64,000 bases of DNA, from contig NZ_CP016364.1 of assembly GCF_001888185.1 (NCBI RefSeq), positions 2,356,001 through 2,420,000 of the forward strand, in the 5' to 3' direction. The translations under genes were made by a program, and so were the position numbers. Below the pieces are notes generated by a model. It was not told the origin of the DNA. It searched no databases and worked only from the letters and a program-made list of their open reading frames with translations. Positions 26,104 to 39,132 of the stretch are shown in pieces. The stretch's first letter is position 1; the number at the start of each line of letters is the position of its first letter. This DNA is from Phaeobacter porticola. Lineage in GTDB: Bacteria > Pseudomonadota > Alphaproteobacteria > Rhodobacterales > Rhodobacteraceae.

Positions 26104-26131
26104 AAAATCAAAGTGGTTGTCGCGCCCGCGC

Positions 26132-26407
26132 TTACTCCGGGTCGGGCAGCCGATCAAGCCAGTCGAAATCATTGACCGAAATCCAGCCGCCGAGGATGAT
26201 CGTGGCGATGATCCCCCAGATGACTGCTGCGGCAATGGTGGTGATCACGGCCTTCTGCTTTAGATAGTGCTGTTCTGGCGCGCCCGCGTGGGTGCCGGGG
26301 ACGATTTCGCCACGGTCGCCCTGGGTTTGAATTCTGATCGGGATCACGATCAGAAAGGTCATGAACCAGATCACCGCATAAAGTACCAAACCGGATGTAA
26401 CGCCCAT
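26132..26407 (-). CDS. DUF1467 family membrane protein
   Basis: Protein of 90 residues with two membrane segments (GLVLYAVIWFMTFLIVIPI and AVITTIAAAVIWGIIATIIL) and the connecting GDRGEIVPGTHAGAPEQHYLKQKA that marks DUF1467. In alphaproteobacteria it commonly follows the methylmalonyl-CoA epimerase gene, as here (57-base gap). The role is unknown. AAGGA before 26407 supports the start. Confidence 0.9.
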   Translation of the reverse strand: MGVTSGLVLYAVIWFMTFLIVIPIRIQTQGDRGEIVPGTHAGAPEQHYLKQKAVITTIAAAVIWGIIATIILGGWISVNDFDWLDRLPDPE

Positions 26408-26464
26408 GATGCCTGTCCTTCTAGTGCCCTTGCCCCACAAGTGCGGGATAGAGGGCAGATAGCG

Positions 26465-26869
26465 TCAAACCTGTTCCAATTCCACCAGGCAGCCGTTGAA
26501 ATCCTTTGGATGCAGGAAAAGAACTGGTTTGCCGTGGGCACCGATCTTGGGCTCGCCCGAGCCAAGCACCCGTGCGCCTTCGGCCTTCATCCGGTCGCGG
26601 GCTGCAAGGATATCGTCGACCTCATAGCAGATGTGGTGAATACCACCAGCTGGGTTCTTTTCCAGAAACCCCATGATCGGAGAGTTTTCACCCAACGGAT
26701 AGAGCAGTTCAATTTTGGTGTTGGGCAGGTCGATGAACACCACCGTAACGCCGTGGTCTGGCTCATCCTGGGGTGCCCCAACCGTCGCACCCAAGGTGTT
26801 ACGATACTGCGCAGATGCGGCATCAAGGTCGGGTACGGCGATTGCGACGTGGTTGAGGCGGCCAATCAT
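26465..26869 (-). CDS. mce: Methylmalonyl-CoA epimerase
   Basis: Enzyme of 134 residues of the glyoxalase/vicinal-oxygen-chelate fold that interconverts the two epimers of methylmalonyl-CoA in propionyl-CoA breakdown. Metal-site patterns are IGRLNHVAIAV (His7), PNTKIELLYPLGENSPI, AGGIHHICYEV and GCLVELEQV at the end. AGGAG nine bases before the Met at 26869 fixes the start; a much longer upstream frame has no domain. First gene of a pair with DUF1467. Confidence 0.95.
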   Translation of the reverse strand: MIGRLNHVAIAVPDLDAASAQYRNTLGATVGAPQDEPDHGVTVVFIDLPNTKIELLYPLGENSPIMGFLEKNPAGGIHHICYEVDDILAARDRMKAEGARVLGSGEPKIGAHGKPVLFLHPKDFNGCLVELEQV

Positions 26870-27030
26870 TTTTGCAGTCTCCTGAGTGATCTGTTGGTGA
26901 TGACTTATCAAAGACTCGAACCGTGCGGGCAAGTGCGCCAATCCGCGCGGCAGAAAATTCCCGGTGAAAACGCTTCGTTTCATAGATTTATCAAAGTTAT
27001 TTCGATTCAACCTATAGGCGCCATCGGCCG

Positions 27031-27046
27031 TTAACCGCCTGTTAGC
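27031..27046 (+). promoter_or_regulatory. CtrA-like binding site
   Basis: TTAA-CCGCCTG-TTAGC matches the CtrA consensus TTAA-N7-TTAAC with one mismatch in the second half. It is centred about 54 bases before the response-regulator start. Confidence 0.4.
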
Positions 27047-27091
27047 CCCGTTTCCCTAGCGTTGAGTCGTATCCAGTCAGGAGCCTTAGCC

Positions 27092-27811
27092 ATGGACGAT
27101 TCGGAACTGTTTGCTGCCGCCCACCGCCTGCCCACCACCAAACGACCTTTGTTGGGGCTGACGATCCTTGTGGTGGAAGACAGCCGATACGCCTGCGAGG
27201 CGATGCGATTGCTTTGCCTGCGCAGCGGGGCACGGATCCGGCGCGCGGATTGTCTGAAGTCCGCACACCGCCACCTGAAGGTCTATCGTCCGTCTGTAGT
27301 CATCGCCGACCTTGGCCTGCCAGATGGATCCGGTGCGGATCTGATTCGTGCGATGGCCGAAGCCTCCCCGCGTGTTGGTGTTATCCTTGGCATATCCGGA
27401 GATGAGGCCGGCGAAACAAGGGCGATGGAGGCTGGCGCTGATGGTTTTCTGGCCAAGCCGATCACCTCGCTGGCCGCGTTTCAATCGGCAATCTTGTCCC
27501 GCCTGCCCGCCGACCGGCAATTGTCCGGCCCAAATGAGCTGAGCGATGAGGTGATCGAACCTGATCTTTTGGCATTCCAGGATGACATGTCCCACGCCGC
27601 CGAGGTCTTGAACGAGGCCGAAGAAGGACAGACGTTAGACTATGTGGCGCAATTTCTAGGCGGTGTCGCCCGCAGCGTTGGCGATTCCCTCCTGGCCGGC
27701 GCGGCCGCAGAACTTGCAGATGCGCGGAACTCTGGACGACCCGTTGCCGCCGTTGCGGCCCGGGTAGCCGGTCTGGTGCAGGAACGTTTAAAACAGAAGG
27801 TCGCTATCTGA
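27092..27811 (+). CDS. Response regulator with a C-terminal domain of unknown type
   Basis: Protein of 239 residues. Residues 22-140 form a receiver domain: acidic pair E29-D30 in ILVVEDS, phosphoacceptor D73 in VVIADLGLPDGSG, a serine switch residue in ILGISGDE, and Lys in GFLAKPI. The C-terminal 90 residues are helical, acidic then Ala-rich, with no DNA-binding or enzyme motif I know. AGGAG before 27092 decides the start. No histidine kinase is near. A CtrA-like box lies upstream and a miniprotein gene one base after the stop. Confidence 0.85.
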   Translation: MDDSELFAAAHRLPTTKRPLLGLTILVVEDSRYACEAMRLLCLRSGARIRRADCLKSAHRHLKVYRPSVVIADLGLPDGSGADLIRAMAEASPRVGVILGISGDEAGETRAMEAGADGFLAKPITSLAAFQSAILSRLPADRQLSGPNELSDEVIEPDLLAFQDDMSHAAEVLNEAEEGQTLDYVAQFLGGVARSVGDSLLAGAAAELADARNSGRPVAAVAARVAGLVQERLKQKVAI

Positions 27812-27812
27812 G

Positions 27813-27953
27813 ATGATCGAAGTTGTTCTTGTCGCCTCTGCCACGCTGGGGATTGTGCTGTATCTTCAGGCCCGGTTTTCTGCCCGTGAAATTCGCCGCA
27901 ACCGCGACCGCAGCATAGCATCTATGGTGATCTTGGATCGCAGCAGCCGCTAA
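27813..27953 (+). CDS. 46-residue membrane miniprotein
   Basis: A small frame beginning one base after the response-regulator stop. The sequence is a single hydrophobic helix (IEVVLVASATLGIVLYLQA) followed by a basic tail (REIRRNRDR), so it would sit in the inner membrane with its C-terminus inside. No separate ribosome site is needed if it is coupled to the upstream gene. The close fit and regular composition support it; I know no family. Confidence 0.5.
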   Translation: MIEVVLVASATLGIVLYLQARFSAREIRRNRDRSIASMVILDRSSR

Positions 27954-28028
27954 TCACGATCGCGGATTGCACCTTTGATGGGGGCCGAGATTTTACACGG
28001 ACACCTCTCTCTGTCGCCGTCTGCCGTG

Positions 28029-29243
28029 TCACAGGCGTAGCAAGCCGGGGTCAGTGGTCATCTCGACCCCAGGGAAAATCACATTCGCGATGTCCTGATG
28101 TCTAACGCCAATCATGCCCCGCATGATCCACCCCACCTGCGCCCGCACATCACCCGTCGGCATCAGATCACGGCGATCAAACAGCGCGGCCTCGTCCAGC
28201 CCAGGCCAGTGACCATGGACCCGGCCACCCCGGATCGCCCCGCCCGCCAGCACCATCGCCCCCCCAGTACCGTGGTCAGTTCCCCCAGTGCCATTCTCCC
28301 GCGCGGTGCGGCCAAATTCCGTCATCGCCACCACAGCGGTCTTATCCCAGATCCCCGCCCCCAGCCCGGCCTTCAGTGTCAGGATTGTATCGGAGAGCCG
28401 CCCTAGCGCCCGTGTCAGCGCCCCGGTCTGGCGATTGTGGGTATCCCAGCCATTGATGGAGAAGGCCGCAATTCTGGTATCACCTCGCAGTTGCGTCGCG
28501 GCATAATCCGCGATCCGCTGGTGAGGACGCGATCGTTTCCCGCGGCGCGCCGCATTTGCAGCATTGTCTCTTGCGTCACGCGCCAGATCCAGCGCCTCGC
28601 CCAACGCGGCATGAAATAGCGGATCCTGTTCCATCATCAGACCTGCCAGACGCTCAGCCTGCGGGCTGAGCGCAATCTGTGCATCCGGCGACCAATCCGA
28701 GACCGGAGCAGAGCCCTGCAAAAGTTTCATATCGCCCTGCCCAATGGCAAAGGCCGTTCTGGCCTCGACTCCCGGCGTGACCTGCAGAAGTCTGTTCAAC
28801 CAGCCATCACGGCGCTCATGCAGGCCCGGCGTGCCTGCTTCCAGCAAATCCTGACCGTCAAAGTGGCTGCGTTTGTTCCGGTAAGGCGTCGACACCGCAT
28901 GCACAAAGCCCAGCTGTTGCGCCTGCCAGAGCGGCATCAGCGGTGCCAAGGCCGGATGCAGTGCGAAATACCCGTCAAGGTCCAACGCCCCGTTTTGCGG
29001 CCCGCCAAGAAGGCTGGATCGTAGACCAGCATAGGCAGGGTCGCCATAGGGCTGCACCACGTCAAGCGCGTCCATCCCGCCGCGCAGAATAATCACCACC
29101 AACCTGCTGTCCCACGGGGCCGCAGCAAAGCTGACCGGAGTCAGGAGCGGGCTGGCCGCCAAGGAACAGCCCACAAGCCCGGAGCGGGTCAGAAAGCTGC
29201 GCCTAGAATAGGCTTTGGCGCTGGATGAGGCGTGCTTGGTCAT
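28029..29243 (-). CDS. DUF1501 family protein, Tat-exported
   Basis: Protein of 404 residues with a twin-arginine signal (YSRRSFLTRSG then a hydrophobic stretch) and the DUF1501 start LVVIILRGGMDALDVVQPYGDPAY. Later landmarks are AFSINGWDTHNRQ, VVAMTEFGRTARENGTGGTDHGTGGAMVLAGG and GRVHGHWPGL. The fold is related to the alkaline phosphatase/sulfatase group; the substrate is unknown. Of three in-frame ATGs, 29243 has the best spacing to AGAGG. The gene follows the DUF1800 gene by 12 bases; the two families are almost always paired. Confidence 0.93.
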   Translation of the reverse strand: MTKHASSSAKAYSRRSFLTRSGLVGCSLAASPLLTPVSFAAAPWDSRLVVIILRGGMDALDVVQPYGDPAYAGLRSSLLGGPQNGALDLDGYFALHPALAPLMPLWQAQQLGFVHAVSTPYRNKRSHFDGQDLLEAGTPGLHERRDGWLNRLLQVTPGVEARTAFAIGQGDMKLLQGSAPVSDWSPDAQIALSPQAERLAGLMMEQDPLFHAALGEALDLARDARDNAANAARRGKRSRPHQRIADYAATQLRGDTRIAAFSINGWDTHNRQTGALTRALGRLSDTILTLKAGLGAGIWDKTAVVAMTEFGRTARENGTGGTDHGTGGAMVLAGGAIRGGRVHGHWPGLDEAALFDRRDLMPTGDVRAQVGWIMRGMIGVRHQDIANVIFPGVEMTTDPGLLRL

Positions 29244-29255
29244 CATCATATCCTC

Positions 29256-30653
29256 TCAACGGCGCTGGAAGGTCGGTGAGGCCAGGATCAAACCCACGGC
29301 CTCTCGCTCGGTTTCGGCGGCTGTTGCGACAAAACGCAGCTGTGCATTGGACCGGGTGCCCAGCGCAGTCTCCAGCATCGCCAGCGGCGCTGGGAGCCGC
29401 TCCATAAGACGCGCAGGCACAGCCATGCACCAGCGCATGCGTTCGGCCAGTGCCTGCGGCGTGATCCAGTCGCCATCCGCCTCGGACCAGCCATCAGGGC
29501 CATTGGAGAACTCCCAGCGCTGCCCCATCCGCTGCATCGGACGCAGGAATAAGCGATGCACCTGTTTACGATTTAGCCCGCGCAGCGCCGCAGCGGGCAC
29601 CCCAAGTGCGCGACAGGCGGAGGCCAGATAGGCAAAGGGCGGTTTGACGTTGCGCAGCTCAAAGACCCAGGCGGCGGGGTGCTCCAGCAGAGCAGCATAG
29701 ACCTGCATCAGATCACCCGAGGTTTCGCGGTACCGGGCAGTCAGATGCGCCACCAGATCAGGGTCCGGCGTATCGCTGGTGAAATGAACAGCCAGTTTAT
29801 ACGCAAGGTGGCTGGCGGTTGCAGGATGTCGCGCCAAATCGCGCAGGGCATCTTGGATAGCCTCGAACCCCGCATCGTCACCACCGTAGCTTTGGCCCAT
29901 CACTGTCTCTGGGCCGGGTTCAGCATGGCCGGATGAAAATCTGAACCCATCCTTCAGATTGTAGGTCATGCCCGTGAACAGCTCGGCCAGTTGACGAACG
30001 TCCTGTTGTGTATAGGGGCCATCGACCCCCAATGTGTGCAACTCCAGCACTTCGCGGGCAAGGTTTTCATTCAGGCCAACCTCCAGGCCACGGCGGCTGG
30101 CTAGCCGTTTGGCGCGACGGCTGTTTGGCCCGGTGGAACGGTGCTGATCAAGATAATGCAGCATCAGCGGGTTGGTGACCGCAGCAATCAGCAGGTCCTC
30201 AAACCGCGCCGCGATATTAGGGCGAACGGCAGTTTCCACATAGGGCGTCGCACCATAGCGCAGCGCGGCGATCTTGCCCTGCGCGGTAAAGTGATCAGCC
30301 CAGAACAGCGTCACCCGTTCGCGAAACCCATCGGGCGTGGTCACACAGCGCAGCAAACGTTGGATGAACCAGTCCGCCTGATGATCGCGCATCAACGCAC
30401 GCTGCTGGTTCAGCGCCTTGTCCCGCGCCGCAAACTGCGGGGTGTCAACCGCCTGCTTGCGCGCCCGCCGGGCCGCCGAATAGGCACGCGCATCGGCAAA
30501 CACGCCGTCGAATCCTGGGATCGGCCAGTCCTGCGCCGCCTGATCAACCTTCAGCAAGCCGTTCAACATAGCTGTCGCGTCGCGCATGGGCACATGGCTT
30601 GGGGACAGCCCGCAGCCAAATCGGATTTCTGCCAACTGGGGATCAAATGCCAT
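29256..30653 (-). CDS. DUF1800 family protein
   Basis: Protein of 465 residues with DUF1800 landmarks: an N-terminal RFGCGLSP, FWADHFT near residue 118, LNENLAREVLELHTLGVDGPYTQQDVRQLAELFTGMT near 190-225 and HPATASHLAYKLAVHFTSDTP near 265. Function is unknown; the gene is a standard partner of DUF1501, which is exported by Tat, so a joint periplasmic role is likely. I see no signal peptide at the chosen Met (30653, with AAAGGG upstream). A longer frame to 30791 adds a hydrophobic piece but is less convincing. Confidence 0.92.
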   Translation of the reverse strand: MAFDPQLAEIRFGCGLSPSHVPMRDATAMLNGLLKVDQAAQDWPIPGFDGVFADARAYSAARRARKQAVDTPQFAARDKALNQQRALMRDHQADWFIQRLLRCVTTPDGFRERVTLFWADHFTAQGKIAALRYGATPYVETAVRPNIAARFEDLLIAAVTNPLMLHYLDQHRSTGPNSRRAKRLASRRGLEVGLNENLAREVLELHTLGVDGPYTQQDVRQLAELFTGMTYNLKDGFRFSSGHAEPGPETVMGQSYGGDDAGFEAIQDALRDLARHPATASHLAYKLAVHFTSDTPDPDLVAHLTARYRETSGDLMQVYAALLEHPAAWVFELRNVKPPFAYLASACRALGVPAAALRGLNRKQVHRLFLRPMQRMGQRWEFSNGPDGWSEADGDWITPQALAERMRWCMAVPARLMERLPAPLAMLETALGTRSNAQLRFVATAAETEREAVGLILASPTFQRR

Positions 30654-30815
30654 CGTCTCGGACCCTTTGAATGCCACAATTACCCGCAGCAGGGGCAATC
30701 TGGGGACACTTTGGCATATGACCATTGCCCCGGCCACGAGGCAAGAGCATGGCGGCTTCCCCCAAGGTGCCAGACAGATAATACGCGGCAACCCGCCTGC
30801 TCCGGTGCCAGCGGC

Positions 30816-30846
30816 AAAAAACCCGAGGCGGTCCGCCCCGGGTTTT
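30816..30846 (-). terminator. Terminator of aspS
   Basis: Stem AAAACCCG (30818-30825) with CGGGTTTT (30839-30846), extended by GGCGG/CCGCC inside and one mismatch. The reverse strand ends in a run of six T. Confidence 0.85.
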
Positions 30847-30885
30847 CATTCGTTTCTTCAGAGATGCAATGACGACCTTTGCTTA

Positions 30886-32661
30886 CTAGTCCTGCGGGAT
30901 CACGCGCAGCCCCAGCTCCATCAGCTGATCGCTCATCGGCTCGGACGGCGCTGACATCATCAGATCTTCGGCGCGCTGGTTCATCGGGAACATGATCACC
31001 TCGCGGATGTTGGCCTCGTCGGCCAAGAGCATCACCATACGGTCGATGCCGGCCGCGCAGCCCCCGTGCGGCGGGGCGCCGTATTGGAACGCATTGACCA
31101 TGCCACCAAAACGCTTTTCAACTTCTTCCTTGCCGTAGCCCGCAATTTCAAAGGCCTTGAACATAATCTCCGGCTTGTGGTTCCGGATCGCGCCCGAGAC
31201 CAGCTCATAGCCGTTGCAAGCCAGATCGTACTGATAGCCTTTGACCGCCAGCGGATCGGACAGCAGCGCGTCCATGCCACCCTGCGGCATCGAGAACGGG
31301 TTGTGCTCGAAATCGATCTTGCCGGTTTCCTCGTCCTTCTCGTAGATCGGGAAATCCACGATCCAGCAGAAGGCAAAGCGGTCTTTGTCGGTCAGACCCA
31401 GCTCTTCGCCAATCACGGTGCGGGCGCGGCCTGCAACGCTTTCGAAGGTCTTTGGCTTACCACCGAGGAAGAACGCCGCATCGCCCACGCCGAGACCCAG
31501 CTGCTGGCGAATGGCTTCGGTGCGCTCGGGGCCGATATTCTTGGCCAGCGGACCTGCCGCTTCCATGCCTTCGCCCTGATCACGCCAGAAGATATAGCCC
31601 ATGCCCGGCAGGCCTTCGCCCTGAGCGAATTTGTTCATCCGGTCGCAGAACTTGCGGCTGCCACCTTTGGGGGCCGGGATCGCGCGGATTTCAGTACCTT
31701 CGTTTTCCAGAAGATTCGCAAAGATCGCAAAACCAGACCCACGGAAATGCTCGGAGCAGTCCTGCATCTTGATCGGGTTGCGCAGGTCCGGCTTGTCGGT
31801 GCCGTACCATTTGGCGGCATCCTTATAGGAGATCTGCGGCCATTCACTGTCGACCTTGCGGCCTTTCCCGAACTCCTCAAACACGCCCTGCATCACCGGC
31901 TGGATGGTGTCGAACACATCCTGCTGGGTGACAAAGGACATCTCCAGGTCGAGCTGGTAGAAATCGGTGGGCGAGCGGTCGGCGCGCGGATCTTCATCGC
32001 GGAAACAGGGCGCGATCTGGAAGTATTTATCAAAACCCGAGACCATCATCAGCTGTTTGAACTGCTGCGGCGCCTGCGGCAGGGCGTAGAACTTGCCCGG
32101 ATGCAGACGCGACGGCACCAGGAAGTCACGCGCGCCTTCGGGGCTGGAGGCTGTGATGATCGGGGTCTGAAATTCGTTGAACCCCTTGTCCCACATACGC
32201 TTGCGGATCGAAGCGACCATGTTGGAGCGCAAGAGCATGTTCTTCTGCATCTTCTCACGACGCAGGTCGAGATAGCGATAGCGCAGACGGGTTTCTTCCG
32301 GGTATTCCTGTTCGCCGAACACCATCAGCGGCAGCTCTTCGGATTTGCCGAGCACTTCGATGTCACGGATGAAGACTTCGATCTCACCGGTGGGGATCTT
32401 GTCGTTCACAAGGCTCTCGTCGCGCGCCTTCACGTTGCCATCAATGCGGATACACCATTCGGAGCGCACCTTCTCGATCTCGGCAAACACCGGGCTGTCC
32501 GGGTCAGCCATGACCTGGGTGACGCCGTAATGATCACGCAGGTCGATGAACAGAAGGCCGCCGTGATCGCGCACCCGGTGGACCCAGCCCGACAGGCGGA
32601 CGGTCTCACCGACGTTGGATTTGTTGAGTTCGGCGCAGGTATGGCTGCGATAGTCGTGCAT
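30886..32661 (-). CDS. aspS: Aspartyl-tRNA synthetase
   Basis: Class II tRNA synthetase of 591 residues, the full length of the bacterial type with GAD insertion. It opens with the anticodon-binding OB domain ([30 protein letters not shown]). Motif 2 is [25 protein letters not shown] near residue 215 and motif 3 is GIDRMVMLL near 550. The Met at 32661 (AAAGG upstream) starts at the expected N-terminus. The gene stands alone and has its own terminator. Whether it also charges tRNA-Asn cannot be told from the window. Confidence 0.97.
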   Translation of the reverse strand: MHDYRSHTCAELNKSNVGETVRLSGWVHRVRDHGGLLFIDLRDHYGVTQVMADPDSPVFAEIEKVRSEWCIRIDGNVKARDESLVNDKIPTGEIEVFIRDIEVLGKSEELPLMVFGEQEYPEETRLRYRYLDLRREKMQKNMLLRSNMVASIRKRMWDKGFNEFQTPIITASSPEGARDFLVPSRLHPGKFYALPQAPQQFKQLMMVSGFDKYFQIAPCFRDEDPRADRSPTDFYQLDLEMSFVTQQDVFDTIQPVMQGVFEEFGKGRKVDSEWPQISYKDAAKWYGTDKPDLRNPIKMQDCSEHFRGSGFAIFANLLENEGTEIRAIPAPKGGSRKFCDRMNKFAQGEGLPGMGYIFWRDQGEGMEAAGPLAKNIGPERTEAIRQQLGLGVGDAAFFLGGKPKTFESVAGRARTVIGEELGLTDKDRFAFCWIVDFPIYEKDEETGKIDFEHNPFSMPQGGMDALLSDPLAVKGYQYDLACNGYELVSGAIRNHKPEIMFKAFEIAGYGKEEVEKRFGGMVNAFQYGAPPHGGCAAGIDRMVMLLADEANIREVIMFPMNQRAEDLMMSAPSEPMSDQLMELGLRVIPQD

Positions 32662-32829
32662 GGGGTGACCTTTCGTTATACCGGTCACATGACCGGGCGG
32701 GCCGTCAATCAGGAGATGCGCCAGAACGGCGCGGAATTCGTCCGGGGTGGTACACTAGGTTGCGGCGGCGTTGTCAAGCAAACTGGGTGATTTCCACGTG
32801 GTCTGACGCCTGAAACCCCCAGTTCCCCG

Positions 32830-33483
32830 CTATACCAGCCGTGCCGGGATCAGCCCCCGCAGGGAGTTGCCCATATGGATGGCTTTTGCCTCCATCAGGT
32901 CCTCAAGCCGCAGCACCGCTTCTTTACAGTGACCGTTTTCCAGCATCCCCTGCCGCAGGATCCCCGGCAGCAAACCGCAGCTGAGCCGCGGCGTCACCAC
33001 CTGCCCGTCCGCGCGGGTCACGAAAATATTGGTGATGGTGCCCTCGCAAATCGCGCCGTGCTCATTCAGGAACAGCAGTTCATCCACGCCTTCCGGCAGG
33101 TTTGCCCGAGCGGCATCGTAGAGCGCGCGGCGGGTAGTTTTGTGCTGCAGCCAAATATCTCCCGCATCCAGCTGGGTCTTCGCAATGCCCATACGCCATT
33201 GCGACGGTGACGGACCAAGCAGCGCTTTGACCAGCGCCAGCTGCCCATCCACGCCCAACGTGAGCCGACAGCGCAGCGGTGCTGTGCCCGTCACCTCAGC
33301 CAATATACGCGCGGCCTCCTCAGCATCGAAGGCAAGGTCAAACGCTGCCGCGCTGCGCGCCATCCGGGCCAGATGCTGCGACAGATGCCGGAACCCCTGC
33401 CCCGGATGCCAGCCCAGCGTCTCGATCAGGCGGAAAGCGGGATCGTTCTGGATGGCGTCACGTGGGCGAACCGGGCTTTCCAT
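32830..33483 (-). CDS. pabC: Aminotransferase class IV, probable aminodeoxychorismate lyase
   Basis: PLP fold-type IV protein of 217 residues, somewhat short for the family. The PLP lysine is probably in WLQHKTTRRALYD near residue 115, and ELLFLNEHGAICEGTITNIFV near 137 is the family core. Its N-terminus overlaps the end of pabB by 58 bases, so a role after PabB, cleaving aminodeoxychorismate to p-aminobenzoate for folate, is the best reading. A branched-chain or D-amino acid transaminase is less likely by context. Confidence 0.82.
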   Translation of the reverse strand: MESPVRPRDAIQNDPAFRLIETLGWHPGQGFRHLSQHLARMARSAAAFDLAFDAEEAARILAEVTGTAPLRCRLTLGVDGQLALVKALLGPSPSQWRMGIAKTQLDAGDIWLQHKTTRRALYDAARANLPEGVDELLFLNEHGAICEGTITNIFVTRADGQVVTPRLSCGLLPGILRQGMLENGHCKEAVLRLEDLMEAKAIHMGNSLRGLIPARLV

Positions 33484-34577
33484 AGCGCTTCCTCATATTC
33501 GGATTCTGCGGTGCTGTCCCAGACCACGCCGCCGCCCACATTGAGCGTCGCGCGGCTGTCTTCCAGCATCAGCGTGCGGATGGCCACGTTGAATTCGGAC
33601 GATCCATCCGGTGCCGCCCAGCCGATAGTACCGCAGTAGATATCACGCGCCCAGGGTTCCAGGTCCGCCAAAATCTCCATCGAACGAATTTTCGGCGCGC
33701 CGGTGATGGACCCGCAAGGGAACAGCGCCGAAAATATCTCTGCCAACCCGACGTCGGGGCGCAATCTGGCGCGCACCATGGAAACCATCTGATGCACCGT
33801 CGCGTAGCTCTCGACCGCAAACAGTTCGGGCACATGGACCGAGCCGGTCTGTGCCACGCGGGAAATGTCATTGCGCAAGAGATCAACGATCATCAGGTTT
33901 TCAGCGCGGTTTTTCTCATCCTGGCGCAGGAAGTCGCGGCGGCGGGCGTCCTCCACCGGATCGGCGCTGCGCGGCTGGGTGCCTTTCATCGGGCGGGTTT
34001 CAATCACGCCGTCAGAATCGGTGCGGAAGAACAGCTCGGGCGAGCGCGATAACAGATCCGGCAACCCGTCCTGTTCGATCAGGGCGCCGTAGCCAACGGC
34101 CTGTCTGGCTTCCAATACGGCATAGAGGTTTTCAGTGGCGCCATAGGCACCAGCATCAATCGGAAAGGTCAGATTGGCCTGATAGATGTCGCCCTTGCCG
34201 ATGTTGTGGTTAACCTCGGCGAAGGCCTGAGCGTAACGTTCATAGGTCCAGCGGGGGGTGGTGCCCTCAAGACCCGCATCGCCTGCAGGCAGATCCGGCG
34301 ACGCCCACCCGCCCCCGCAGGAGGGCGCTTCGTAAACCCCGAAACAGATCAGCGGCAGCCGCCGCGCCTTTGGCATTCGGCTCGCCAGTTTTGGCTCCAG
34401 TGCATAGCCCAGCTCATACGATGCATAGCCGGCCAGCCAATGGCCCGCGTCGCGCACCATATCCAGTGCAGCCAAGGCGGCGGGCACGTCGTCCGGCCCG
34501 TCCGCGCGAATGATGCGCAGCGGGGTATCAAAACATGTACCGGCCCCCTTTGGCCCCTGATCAAAGCGAATCCGCAC
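33426..34577 (-). CDS. pabB: Aminodeoxychorismate synthase component I
   Basis: Chorismate-binding enzyme of 383 residues for the first step of p-aminobenzoate synthesis. Landmarks: TRPMKGTQPRSADPVEDARRRDFL near residue 195, KNRAENLMIVDLLRNDISRVA near 225, FPCGSITGAPKIRSMEILADLE near 290, and GTIGWAAPDG near 320. The N-terminal half is reduced relative to E. coli PabB, as is common in alphaproteobacteria. The glutamine amidotransferase partner (PabA) is not in the window. It forms an overlapping pair with the class IV aminotransferase gene. Confidence 0.93.
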   Translation of the reverse strand: MRIRFDQGPKGAGTCFDTPLRIIRADGPDDVPAALAALDMVRDAGHWLAGYASYELGYALEPKLASRMPKARRLPLICFGVYEAPSCGGGWASPDLPAGDAGLEGTTPRWTYERYAQAFAEVNHNIGKGDIYQANLTFPIDAGAYGATENLYAVLEARQAVGYGALIEQDGLPDLLSRSPELFFRTDSDGVIETRPMKGTQPRSADPVEDARRRDFLRQDEKNRAENLMIVDLLRNDISRVAQTGSVHVPELFAVESYATVHQMVSMVRARLRPDVGLAEIFSALFPCGSITGAPKIRSMEILADLEPWARDIYCGTIGWAAPDGSSEFNVAIRTLMLEDSRATLNVGGGVVWDSTAESEYEEALWKARFAHVTPSRTIPLSA

Positions 34578-34676
34578 GTCTGCCTGCTCCGTATCTCTAG
34601 CCTCTCCACATATATCCGTTCGCTATGCGAACAAAAGGCATGGATGCGGCATTTCCAATTCGGTTTCCGATCCCCC

Positions 34677-34704
34677 TTGAACCTTTCGGTGCGGTGCCTA
34701 TAAC
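34677..34704 (+). promoter_or_regulatory. Candidate carB promoter
   Basis: TTGAAC (34677-34682) and TATAAC (34699-34704) with a 16-base spacer, about 60 bases before the carB ATG. No pyrimidine attenuator or leader peptide is evident. Confidence 0.45.
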
Positions 34705-34765
34705 GCAGGACAATTTGGGCGCACGGGGGTGCCCATGACTCGCGCAAATCAGAGGGATTCAGGCC

Positions 34766-38125
<3,360 letters not shown>

Positions 38126-38161
38126 GGCATCTCAGTTTTCTTGACGGGTGGACCAATGAAC

Positions 38162-38197
38162 GACAGGCCTCGGCGTATTGCCGGGGCCTGTCTTTTT
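38162..38197 (+). terminator. Terminator of carB
   Basis: Stem GACAGGCC (38162-38169) with GGCCTGTC (38185-38192), extended by CGGC/GCCG and one T-G pair, followed by TTTTT. Confidence 0.9.
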
Positions 38198-38219
38198 ATC
38201 GACATCAGAAATCGCGGCA

Positions 38220-39107
38220 TCAACCCGAGCAGAGCAGGTCCGCAATGGCGCTGTGGTCATTCGACCGGCGTGATGTTGGCGGCTGGAACAGGATGAGAGC
38301 CTTACCTGTGTCACAGCAAAGATCCTGATAGGGGCGCACCAGTCGATGTGCCGCCAGCGCGTCAGCCACCAGGCTGTGATGCCCCATCAAAACGCCCGCG
38401 CCAGCCTCAGCCTCCTGCATCGCAAGACTGTAGAGAGAATAGCGCGGCCCGCCCTGAGCATCATCCAGCGCCACACCTGCGGCCGTGGCCCAATTTGACC
38501 AATCCAAAGCCCAGGATTGATCTTGTAACAATGCGACGTCATTCAAATCCCGAGGTGTATTCAGCTGCTCTGCCAAGCACGGTGCACAGACCGGATAGAT
38601 CGTGTCAGATCCAAGGTTGATACACTCGGCATCGCTGCAATCGTGAGGCGCAAAGAATAGCGCGAAATCAAACAGTTCTCGCGCCAGGTTGGGTGGCGTT
38701 TCCAGAGCTGTAACTGAGATTTTCAAATCAGGCATCAGGCCCCGGAGCCGCCTCAGCCGCGACGGCAACCACAGCTGCGCAATGCACGGCAGCGTAGCGA
38801 TATGCAGGGTCCGACTGGGACGCAAGCTGTGCAGGATCTGGGTTGCCGCACCCATTGCATCAAAAGCAGCGATAAAGCTGGGCAGCAATGCACGCCCTGC
38901 CGCCGTCAGCACCACCCCTTGTGGGTTGCGTCGAAAAAGCGGTGTACCGACCCAGCCCTCCAGAGCCTTGACCTGCTGTGACACCGCCCCCGCGCTAACA
39001 CCAAGTTCATCAGCGGCGGCAACAAAACTCTGAAGCCGGGCGGCGGCCTCAAACGCCCGCATGGCGGTCATCGGTGGCCCTTTTGGTCTGCTCGGGGCAA
39101 CTGCCAT
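38220..39107 (-). CDS. LysR-type transcriptional regulator
   Basis: Protein of 295 residues with an N-terminal winged helix-turn-helix (AMRAFEAAARLQSFVAAADELGVSAGAVSQQVKALEGWVGTPLFRR, residues 15-60) and a LysR substrate-binding domain starting near RTLHIATLPCIAQLWL. The GcvA-like HTH spacing suits regulators of a neighbouring metabolic gene. AAGGAG eight bases before the Met at 39107 supports the start. It is divergent from the SHMT-like gene, with a LysR-type box in the gap, so that gene is its likely target. Confidence 0.92.
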   Translation of the reverse strand: MAVAPSRPKGPPMTAMRAFEAAARLQSFVAAADELGVSAGAVSQQVKALEGWVGTPLFRRNPQGVVLTAAGRALLPSFIAAFDAMGAATQILHSLRPSRTLHIATLPCIAQLWLPSRLRRLRGLMPDLKISVTALETPPNLARELFDFALFFAPHDCSDAECINLGSDTIYPVCAPCLAEQLNTPRDLNDVALLQDQSWALDWSNWATAAGVALDDAQGGPRYSLYSLAMQEAEAGAGVLMGHHSLVADALAAHRLVRPYQDLCCDTGKALILFQPPTSRRSNDHSAIADLLCSG

Positions 39108-39132
39108 GATCGATCTCCTTCGGCGCCAAGGC

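Noticed and set aside
31066-32790. Long forward open frame (574 codons) across aspS
   Set aside because: Antisense shadow of aspS, with no recognisable domain or ribosome site.
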